From Candidatus Freyarchaeota archaeon (lineage in GTDB: Archaea > Asgardarchaeota > Jordiarchaeia > Jordiarchaeales > Jordiarchaeaceae), in assembly GCA_030587365.1 (NCBI GenBank), contig JAUQZE010000014.1, positions 1 through 55,527 on the forward strand: a stretch of DNA of 55,527 nucleotides. Direction: 5' to 3'. Below the pieces are notes generated by a model, which was given only the letters and a program-made list of their open reading frames with translations, searched no databases and was not told the origin of the DNA. The position numbers and the translations under genes were made by a program. This document shows, piece after piece, positions 24,193 to 31,941 of this stretch (position 1 is the first letter of the stretch; every line of letters starts with the position of its first letter).

Positions 24193-25845
24193 TTAATTTT
24201 TCATGATTTCTATAGCTATTCTGGGAAGATAATATAATAGAAGATAGAATATTACTTTCTTTTTCTGCTCTAGGGATTTTATAGAAGAAAAAACTGTATA
24301 ATTTTCCAACATTGGAAGCAGCATATCTTGGAACCCTCTCAAAGTTTCAAACACTTCGTCTCGAATATTAAATTTAAACAAAATTGGTGATAGGTGCTCA
24401 ACGATATCTTCCAGATCTCTATCTATAAAAGAAAAATTTCTTAAATCTTTAAAAGAAGGTGATAAAAGATGGAAAATCGATATTAAAGTGAGAGGCTCAA
24501 TCCAAATATCAGGCTTCTCCTTTTGCAAGGTTATTAAAGCGCTCTTAATTGCATCCTTTATTTCTGCATCATACTTTCTTTCAAGGAAATCAGCCACTTG
24601 CAAACATTTTTTTAGAGATTGGGTCGCATTAAGCACTGGCGAAATATGTATTTTTTCTGATTTTATTTCTATGTTTATTATTTTCTCTGCCATCACCTGT
24701 ATTGATTGAATATATTTTTCCAAGAAGTTTTTAAAAAATTTCACCTCTAGTAAAGAGAAAAATGGTAAAGGGGGCTGGTTATGTATAATAGCACTACATG
24801 CAGAGTACAATTTGTTTAAATTTATGTTTAAACTATAATCGTCACAAAAATCTTCCATAACTTTTGGATTTACTCTTAATATTGGTATGTGTTTTTCTCC
24901 TAGCTTGTTAATAAGTTCAAGTAGGTCAATTCCTTCGTCAAGATTGAGTGTTGAGATAATTTTTAAAAATTTTCTTATTGACTCATCCTTAAACTTCTTA
25001 TAAGAGTATACTGGTCGCCTTGTTGGTTCAAACTTTACAGAGTTTTCATTTTCCGTTTCATATTCATAAATAAACATTGAATATAAAACAAAATCAGGAT
25101 TAATAGATATTCCAATATCTAGATAAATGAAAAGTTTAACAAAATTTTCGAGAAGATTTCTCAAAAGAAGATAAGCAGCGGATATATCAATAATATCTAT
25201 CAAAGCACGAAGATGTTGAATGTCCATTATAAAATTTACAATATAAAGTTCAATCGAAGGAATCTTCCTTTTTATTACTTCTTCTATTTGCTTCATTATT
25301 CCTTCGAGTAGATCTAAAAGTCGTACTATATAAGAATAATCTCCTATTCTCTTGAGCAATTTTCTGAATCTGTACCGACTAGAAGGAAAATATATTGGTT
25401 TGGGAGGAATTATTATTCCAGTAACACCAAAGAAATTAGTCCAAATTTCTCTGTAAACTTTCAGAATATTTTCCCCATTTTTTTCTATTTCTGATAAAAA
25501 TCCTTCAGCTTTTTCTTCCAAGTATTCTATGAATAGATCCCATTTAACATCCAATCTAAGAAAAATTTTCTCTGAAAATGATAAAGATCTAAGAGATACC
25601 GTCACAAGCGGCTTACCATGAAAAAAGAGGGAATCTTCATTATTTTGTAGATACTTATCCCATTCTTCTCTTACGTCCCCGGTAGATAGCCCAGTTTCTA
25701 TAGCTTTATCCATTGCTAGTTGTAAGAAATAATAAGATTGCCAAGGGAGATCTACATAGAGACGTCGAGTTCCAAATTTAATTCTAGATTTAGGTGGAGA
25801 CCTTAACCTTAAAGGATATACGGGAAAGAGTTCTTTTAAGCTCAT
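24193..25845 (-). CDS. Unknown 550-residue protein, paralogue of the protein at 16313-18565
   Basis: Block A is at the very N-terminus here (RSPPKSRIKFGTRRLYVDLP, about residue 15). Block B is AAYLLLRNLLENFVKLF at about 226. Block C is KLYSACSAIIHNQPPLPFFS, then LLEVKFFKNFLEKYIQSIQ, at about 350-390. A C-terminal extension of 150 helical residues is not shared. Compared with the 750-residue paralogue it lacks the N-terminal 270-residue region. No enzyme motif is apparent. The family may be a helical-bundle effector with a shared core and exchangeable ends. Confidence 0.75.
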   Translation of the reverse strand: MSLKELFPVYPLRLRSPPKSRIKFGTRRLYVDLPWQSYYFLQLAMDKAIETGLSTGDVREEWDKYLQNNEDSLFFHGKPLVTVSLRSLSFSEKIFLRLDVKWDLFIEYLEEKAEGFLSEIEKNGENILKVYREIWTNFFGVTGIIIPPKPIYFPSSRYRFRKLLKRIGDYSYIVRLLDLLEGIMKQIEEVIKRKIPSIELYIVNFIMDIQHLRALIDIIDISAAYLLLRNLLENFVKLFIYLDIGISINPDFVLYSMFIYEYETENENSVKFEPTRRPVYSYKKFKDESIRKFLKIISTLNLDEGIDLLELINKLGEKHIPILRVNPKVMEDFCDDYSLNINLNKLYSACSAIIHNQPPLPFFSLLEVKFFKNFLEKYIQSIQVMAEKIINIEIKSEKIHISPVLNATQSLKKCLQVADFLERKYDAEIKDAIKSALITLQKEKPDIWIEPLTLISIFHLLSPSFKDLRNFSFIDRDLEDIVEHLSPILFKFNIRDEVFETLRGFQDMLLPMLENYTVFSSIKSLEQKKKVIFYLLLYYLPRIAIEIMKN

Positions 25846-26006
25846 AGCTCCTCAATAATAGATTGATAGAGGCAATCATATATAAAATATTTTTTCTATT
25901 TCTCTGGGGGTTGATTGCTCCAGACTAGAGAGACCACACATTAAGAAAGCATTATAAGAAAAATAAGGATCAACATTCTAGAAAAATGAGTTCTTCACGT
26001 TTTTAA

Positions 26007-26200
26007 TTAAGATAATTCCCACGAGGTATAGTTTTTCTGTCTGAATTGTTCTCTGAACTTTCCAGCGCGTTTTCGTCTTCTTGCATAAATATTATTTATA
26101 GTTTCTTGAAGAGATTTTACCCAATGACCTCTTTCCCTTCGTTGTTCATTACTAATTCTTTTTCTACTTCTACAAAAACTCCAAGAGCTAAATATTAAAC
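26007..26200 (-). pseudogene. Possible basic-peptide remnant upstream of the HEPN gene
   Basis: A minus-strand frame without a start codon reads RKRISNEQRRERGHWVKSLQ, then ETINNIYARRRKRAGKFREQ, to TAA 26009-26007. It looks coding (basic, helical) but truncated. The remaining part of the 25846-26296 gap holds no gene I can support. Confidence 0.25.
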
Positions 26201-26296
26201 AACAGATGATTTTATTATCTAATACAAGGAATAAAATAGTAGACAGAAAATCTTAGTTAATGAAGAGCGTGCTAAGAAAGATAAGAAGGGAAAAAG

Positions 26297-27385
26297 ATGG
26301 AAGAGGATCAAATAAAGAAAAAAATTTTAGAATACATAACTAAAAATAAAAAATCCAAACTTTGCATAATCGATATTTTCCTTAGAAATGATCGACTATC
26401 TGATAGTGAAGTTAAAGACTTTATAACCCCTTACTACCCATGCAGACTTTTTTCTATATCAAAAATATATGAGGAACTGAAGAGAGAAGGTTTACTTTTG
26501 CGAGATACTGCAAAATACAAAGAATATCTCCCCGATAGGGATTCTGTCTTAAAGGTTTTTAAAGAGTTAGAAGTGCTTATTGCACCAATCATATCAAAGG
26601 AGAGTTGGGGGGCAGGAGATGTTGTGAATACTCTAGGTGATGAACAATATTATCTTATTCAGCGAATTCTTATGCGGGGAGGTTTAGTTCCCAAGGATTT
26701 AATTTTCTCAGATTTTTCCAGAGATTATCTACTAAAGAAAAGTCCATTTTATTGGCAAGGTAAGTCGTTTGAAGAAAGACGCGCGGAGATCGAAAATAAA
26801 TTAAATGAACTTATTGAAATAGGTTATGTAAAAACAACACCACTTGGTTACTCATTACCCGATTTCGTTGTTAGGGATTTCCTGTCCGATCATATTATAT
26901 CTGCAAAAGTACTTGGAGCATTATCCAGAGATTTGTGGATGGCTTTTAGCTATGAGCCATACATTTCTCTAGTTAGGAAGTTGGAAGAAAAATATCCTGA
27001 AATGTGCAAGCCAATTTTAGACGCTGTTGAACACTTCATTAATCATCGATACAACGACGCATTAGATAACATAAATTCGGCATGCGAAAAATTAACAGAT
27101 ATGCTTTACAATAAAATAATCGAAAACGGTGAAAAATTAGGATCAACACACGCAAAATTAATGAAGATAGTGAATAGACAACATTTATGGAAAGACGACC
27201 CAGATTTATCAGAAAGGGGGAAAAATGCAGCCGTTTTCTTAAGCTCCGCTATATTCATTCCAAAATGGATAAGAGACAAAACTTCACATTCCTTGGCAAA
27301 ACCTACAGGGGACTCAGTCCGATTAGCACTAGCTTCTTTTCTAATAGCACTCGATGTTGCTAAAGACCTAAAATTATTAGAGTAA
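26297..27385 (+). CDS. Winged-helix plus HEPN-domain protein with R-x4-H motif
   Basis: The N-terminal half shows two possible winged-helix units (FSISKIYEELKREGLLLRD; then ENKLNELIEIGYVKTTPLGY). The C-terminal third (from about 240) has AVEHFINHRYNDALDNINSA, CEKLTDMLY and IRDKTSHSLAKPTGDSVRLA, a HEPN fold whose RDKTSH fits the catalytic R-x4-6-H RNase motif at about residues 326-331. HEPN RNases are common effectors of antiviral and TA systems. It is the first gene of a plus-strand run reaching 31415; the next gene starts 307 bases on. Confidence 0.7.
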   Translation: MEEDQIKKKILEYITKNKKSKLCIIDIFLRNDRLSDSEVKDFITPYYPCRLFSISKIYEELKREGLLLRDTAKYKEYLPDRDSVLKVFKELEVLIAPIISKESWGAGDVVNTLGDEQYYLIQRILMRGGLVPKDLIFSDFSRDYLLKKSPFYWQGKSFEERRAEIENKLNELIEIGYVKTTPLGYSLPDFVVRDFLSDHIISAKVLGALSRDLWMAFSYEPYISLVRKLEEKYPEMCKPILDAVEHFINHRYNDALDNINSACEKLTDMLYNKIIENGEKLGSTHAKLMKIVNRQHLWKDDPDLSERGKNAAVFLSSAIFIPKWIRDKTSHSLAKPTGDSVRLALASFLIALDVAKDLKLLE

Positions 27386-27692
27386 TATTTTTTCAACTCG
27401 AAAAATTATTTCATGCCAATGCTTTTTATTAAATGTGTTTTATTACAAAATTTTTTAGATTCCTTTTTTCAAATAAGAAGAGTGTTTTCAAAGTTTTGAA
27501 AAATAATAAAAATTTCTGAAAATAAATTTTCAAGCATGTATACTGCTCAGAAGTAGAGAGGTTAAAAATCTAGCAGAAAGTAGGTAATACTCTAAATCAA
27601 AGGTGCTTATAAGTAAAGTAATATATCTATATACATAGGAAACTGAATAAAGTTACTCTCCGGAGGGATTTGGAATAACTCATGATATATTT

Positions 27693-29243
27693 GTGAGTTC
27701 CAAGAGAGTTAAAGAAAAATTGATTAGAAGTAATCAGATTACCAGTAGCGAGAATAAAGAAAAAATACTAGATGTGGTTAATTCGCTGGTTAGGATTGGA
27801 ACTCAAAAGCAATTCGACGAGTTAGAACTGAAAGAAAACTGCATAGAATGGATAATAGAAATACTGGACAGTTTTCCCTCTTTCGATGAAAACCTTACAA
27901 GGTATTTACTAAATGATTTCACACAGTCTATGCAAACTCGAATGAGAGAAGAGGAGAAATATGCTATCTCCGTAGTTTCTGAGGGAACGCTCTTGCTTTG
28001 TCATAGCCATGTTGGAGAGAGAACGATAACACCCGATTGGAGCGTAATCGAAAGAATGCTTGATAGCAGCAATGTCATTAGATTCGTATTATTTAGAAAG
28101 AGGGAAGACATAATAGATGTAGTTTACTGGGAACGTTATTTCTCAGAGTCTTTTGTTGAATGGTTAGGGCTGCCAGAAAGTGAAGAGTTCTACTATTTTG
28201 GTGGGCAGAATAGATTTTACACTGAAATTGATGGGATGAAATGCATTCTTGAGCTTTCTGATAATGAACTAGAGGGAAAAATTGAACATTTAATGGAGGG
28301 AAAAACAATAGTTTTACCTCAAGCCATTAAAAGGCTACCTCTAATTCAAATAAGATCAGGTAGAAAACGTTATAGCACTTTTGAGGAATTCCATGAGGAC
28401 TTCATAAATAGGATGTACAATCTCGCTGTCTTCAAAGATAAATACGAAAAAATAATGGGCAGTTTAGAACCCTTAACCAAAAGATTCATTGATGATAACG
28501 ATAAAGTAATAAAAATAGAAAATTCCCGAGAAAAAATTGTAATTAAGAAAATAAACCCTCATTTTGTTATACTTTTCTCTAACGACCAAATACTGATGAA
28601 AAACAGTTTCTTAGAAGAGCTATACACAAGATTCTTAAACAACACACATACACGCATACTCCACATTGGAATGAAAATCTTCCTAAGCCCATTAAGAATA
28701 AGATCATTTGAGTTCTTCAACACGCTAGCTGTAAACAGCATAACAAAGATATTCATTGAAAATTGTGAGAAAACAAAAATTTTAGATGAATACATTGATA
28801 AAATTTTATGCTATACCACTTTCTCTCTTCTGGAAGCTGAAAATAGAGGAACACCGATTCACCATTTCCTAAATAGATTTTTAGAAAAATTAGCCATAGA
28901 CTATTTTCCCACCGCAATGATTATGCAGAGAGAAAATAAAATAATAGAATTTAAATCAAGAGACTTCTTTACAGGCAACGATAGAGAGATAATAGAAAAG
29001 ATTACTAAAGACCTGAAAAGTAAAATTAAAACAAACGAATTTAAGATTTATATAATCGGTGTTGATGAGAAAAACCAAAAACTAGAACCATTAAATAGTA
29101 GCAGATTTATGAGTGAAAGATTGAACAACATCGAAGCAGGATTGAAGAATATTCAAGAACTTTCAAACCTAGAAGTACAAATTATAAAAGTGCCAACAAA
29201 AGAAGAAGAATGTATATTAGTCATGATTGTTAAAACTACATAA
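27693..29243 (+). CDS. Unknown 516-residue protein with AlbA_2/Schlafen-like C-terminus
   Basis: GTG 27693. The first 400 residues are unrecognised, with mixed helices and strands (GTLLLCHSHVGERTITPDW; SNVIRFVLFRKREDIIDVVY). From about residue 415 there is IIEFKSRDFFTGNDREIIEK, then KIYIIGVDEKNQKLEPLN, SERLNNIEAGLKNI and VQIIKVPTKEEECILVMIV. That follows the AlbA_2 (Schlafen-type) pattern E..EFKS, iiGv.d, then hydrophobic strand. AlbA_2 domains are found in defence regulators and nucleases. Assignment by eye only. Confidence 0.6.
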   Translation: MSSKRVKEKLIRSNQITSSENKEKILDVVNSLVRIGTQKQFDELELKENCIEWIIEILDSFPSFDENLTRYLLNDFTQSMQTRMREEEKYAISVVSEGTLLLCHSHVGERTITPDWSVIERMLDSSNVIRFVLFRKREDIIDVVYWERYFSESFVEWLGLPESEEFYYFGGQNRFYTEIDGMKCILELSDNELEGKIEHLMEGKTIVLPQAIKRLPLIQIRSGRKRYSTFEEFHEDFINRMYNLAVFKDKYEKIMGSLEPLTKRFIDDNDKVIKIENSREKIVIKKINPHFVILFSNDQILMKNSFLEELYTRFLNNTHTRILHIGMKIFLSPLRIRSFEFFNTLAVNSITKIFIENCEKTKILDEYIDKILCYTTFSLLEAENRGTPIHHFLNRFLEKLAIDYFPTAMIMQRENKIIEFKSRDFFTGNDREIIEKITKDLKSKIKTNEFKIYIIGVDEKNQKLEPLNSSRFMSERLNNIEAGLKNIQELSNLEVQIIKVPTKEEECILVMIVKTT

Positions 29244-29355
29244 TCAAAAAACTTGTTGACCTTATCAAGTTACTCCCCAAAATTTTCGCCGTTTACATAG
29301 GAATTAGAGAGAGAATAAAACCAAGAAAAAATCTAGTGAAAGAGGTAATAAAAAT

Positions 29356-30288
29356 ATGGAAAGATGGACTTTTCTAGAATTGGCTAAGAAAATTCTGGAA
29401 GAAGAAAAGAAACCTCTGTCAGCAGAAGAAATATGGGAAAAAGCAAAGTCAAAAGGATATGATATAAACGTTGGTACCGAAGGAAAAACTCCCTGGAGAA
29501 GCATTGGAGCACAAATCTATGTAAATATTCGTGATAAAAAAGACAGTCCATTTGTTAAAGCAGGTTCAAGACCAAGAAGATTTTATCTTAGCTCCTTAAT
29601 AAAAGAAGGCGAAAATCTCGAAGTTTTTGCAGAGCAAGTCACCGCCTTACAGCCAAGAAAGTTTGAATACATGGAGAAAGATTTACATCCGTTTCTGGCA
29701 TATTATGGCTACTACTATCTAAATGCATACCTGAAAACTATTCACCATTCTAAATCAGAAAAAAAGGAATTTGCTGAGTGGGTTCATCCTGATATGGTTG
29801 GGTGCTATTTTCCACTCGACGATTGGAAATCCGAAGTTTTTGAGCTTAGCGCGACCATTAGAAATATTGCGATAAAGTTATATTCTTTTGAAATCAAAAG
29901 GGAGTTAAATTTTTCGAACCTTCGAGAGTCCTTTTTCCAAACTGTTTCAAATTCTTCTTGGGCGAACGAAGGCTATTTGGTAGCGTCTGAAATTTCCAAT
30001 GATGGAGATTTTCTTGATGAACTGAAGAGATTATCATCATCCTTTGGAATAGGAGTAATCAGAATAGATGTTGAGGATCCAGACTCTACAGAGATACTAT
30101 TTCCCGCAAAGTATAAGGAATATCTTGATTGGGATATGATAAACAAATTGACAATTAATCCTGATTTCACAGACTTTTTGAAAAGGATAAAAATCGATAT
30201 TTCAAGCAAAGAAATCAGGAAAGAAAAATACGATAAAATATTAGAAAAGGAAGAATTAATTAAGCTGATTAAAAAGGTAAATAGATAG
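29356..30288 (+). CDS. HARE-HTH domain protein with restriction-like C-terminus
   Basis: Residues 1-75 form a HARE-HTH domain: TFLELAKKILEEEKKPLSAE, EIWEKAKSKGYDINVGTEGK, TPWRSIGAQIYVNIRDKKDS, PFVKAGSRPRRFYLS. HARE domains are proposed to read modified cytosines and occur fused to restriction enzymes. The rest (PFLAYYGYYYLNAYLKTIHH, EFAEWVHPDMVGCYF, LYSFEIKRELNFSNLRESF) matches my memory of COG2958-type proteins with an E-x-K nuclease-like core and a late strand-helix region FGIGVIRIDVEDPDS. I infer a modification-dependent nuclease. Confidence 0.72.
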   Translation: MERWTFLELAKKILEEEKKPLSAEEIWEKAKSKGYDINVGTEGKTPWRSIGAQIYVNIRDKKDSPFVKAGSRPRRFYLSSLIKEGENLEVFAEQVTALQPRKFEYMEKDLHPFLAYYGYYYLNAYLKTIHHSKSEKKEFAEWVHPDMVGCYFPLDDWKSEVFELSATIRNIAIKLYSFEIKRELNFSNLRESFFQTVSNSSWANEGYLVASEISNDGDFLDELKRLSSSFGIGVIRIDVEDPDSTEILFPAKYKEYLDWDMINKLTINPDFTDFLKRIKIDISSKEIRKEKYDKILEKEELIKLIKKVNR

Positions 30289-30437
30289 TAACTAATAAAG
30301 ACATTCATGCCATGATTTTAGTCAAACCCCTAACACAACTAAATCCTCTCCCAAACAAAATTACCAAATAATATTCCTCTAATAAATCAAGTCCATGCTT
30401 ATCAATCCCAAACAATTTTCCTATGGGAGTTATTATA

Positions 30438-31415
30438 ATGTCTAAAGAAGAAAAAAACTCTGATAAATTTAGCATTAGCTTATTTGAGAATGGATTACAT
30501 TCACTCTGGCGTGGGATAGAAATTTATGATAAGTATACTAAAACCAATGATAACATGTTACTTAAAGAAGCAATAATGTTCCTGCATCACGGTGTTGAAC
30601 TTTTAATGAAAGAGATTCTTGTTAGACATAGCCCATACCTAATTTTTGAAGATCTTAGAAAAGCTACAAAAAAACAAAAAGAAGCTGATAAATCAGGCAT
30701 TGGTATATTCTTCTTGCCTTCGCCACCAAGAACTGTTGCATATGAGGAAGCAATTAATCGTGTAGACGCCTTTATCAAGCCTCAGAAGCTTGAAGAAAAG
30801 CTCCTAACCAACCTCATCCAATTAAACCTCTTTCGCAATCAACTAGAACACTATGCAATTGAAGTAGATAAGGATGAAATAACACAACTACTTGCGGAAC
30901 TCCGCAATCCCCTTTTAGACTTTTTTGAAGCACAGATAGGCGGAATCAAACAACGTCAGCCATTCGAAGTCATTCATGTCTGGAATGCAATTGAGGATTC
31001 AGCTAAAGAACTAGCCAAAAAACATGAGCGACTAGAAGAGGAGGTATTTGCTCTAGTAAATCGTTTCAATGGACAGAAAGTTCCAGGGCACGTAATGAAT
31101 TTTGACGATAAAATCACTCTACCAAAATTTAATCGAATCCTGAGAGAATACTCATTTCCGGAATTAGGATTTAGGGCGGATATTTTTAGCGAAGGGGAAA
31201 ATTTGCGGTGGATAATAGAAGTCAAAACCGGTCCTAAAATAGATGACGCGAAATTGCATAAACTGGCACATTACGCTAAGCAGCTAAATGCAAAAGTTTG
31301 GCTTGTAGCATCCACTGAAATTCCGACGAAAATTCTAACTGAAGCAAAGAAGCTGGGCATACTAGTAACCGGAGCCAAAGAATGGCGAGAAGTGAAAAGG
31401 TTTATTGAGTTATAA
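30438..31415 (+). CDS. HEPN domain fused to PD-(D/E)XK nuclease-like domain
   Basis: The N-terminal domain (GLHSLWRGIEIYDKYT, LLKEAIMFLHHGVELLMKEI) is a HEPN-like bundle. RNQLEH at about residues 133-138 fits R-x4-H. The C-terminus, residues about 240-325, is nuclease-like: LGFRADIFSEGENLRWIIEV, KTGPKIDDAKLHKLAHYAKQ, LNAKVWLVAST, i.e. Asp, Glu-x-Lys, helix, then strand. ATG 30438 is preferred over 30423. Such a fusion would join RNase and DNase activities in one chain. It ends the plus-strand cluster and precedes hsdR by 526 bases. Confidence 0.75.
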   Translation: MSKEEKNSDKFSISLFENGLHSLWRGIEIYDKYTKTNDNMLLKEAIMFLHHGVELLMKEILVRHSPYLIFEDLRKATKKQKEADKSGIGIFFLPSPPRTVAYEEAINRVDAFIKPQKLEEKLLTNLIQLNLFRNQLEHYAIEVDKDEITQLLAELRNPLLDFFEAQIGGIKQRQPFEVIHVWNAIEDSAKELAKKHERLEEEVFALVNRFNGQKVPGHVMNFDDKITLPKFNRILREYSFPELGFRADIFSEGENLRWIIEVKTGPKIDDAKLHKLAHYAKQLNAKVWLVASTEIPTKILTEAKKLGILVTGAKEWREVKRFIEL

Positions 31416-31941
31416 TACGTGAAATTTTAAAAGTTATTGTATGTTCTCCAGTTTTTATTCTTTCAGCTTCTAGTTAACTAATTTTGTTTCATCATATACA
31501 TAGCCTTTCGTAAACTTCTTGCCCTTACCGGACTTCAAATGCTATAAAATTCACACCAGTAACAGTTCCAAAAATAACGAACCCAAGAAATTAGATTTCA
31601 ATTTAATTATTTAGCTCTTTTTAAATATTTAGGGGGTTTTCTTGAAAAGCTAAATTTTAGATACCTGTGGCTATACTATAATTTTAAATATATAAAAAAC
31701 AGATAAAAATAAGTATAATAATTTAGTTTATGTGAATTTGAAGGCTTTATTGGTAAGGAATTTATTTGGGGGCCTTCCTAAGCCGGATCGCAGTACCTCA
31801 CAAAGTTAGTAATAATAGCTAACACTCTTTAGACAATATCCAGTTTGCATACATTGAATAGAACTTGATTAAAGATATACCAATATCTTCGGTTCGGCTT
31901 TGAATCTCACCATATCGATATCCACCTTACGGTGATGTTGA
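31416..31941. other. Upstream region of the type I restriction operon
   Basis: Mostly A+T-rich without a supported gene. Bases 31660-31730 contain several TATA-like stretches (TTTTAAATATATAAA). A minus-strand peptide KSGKGKKFTKGYVYDETKLV near 31470-31535 looks like a gene tail without a start. The hsdR leader holds GGTGATGTTGAATG before the start. Confidence 0.35.
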
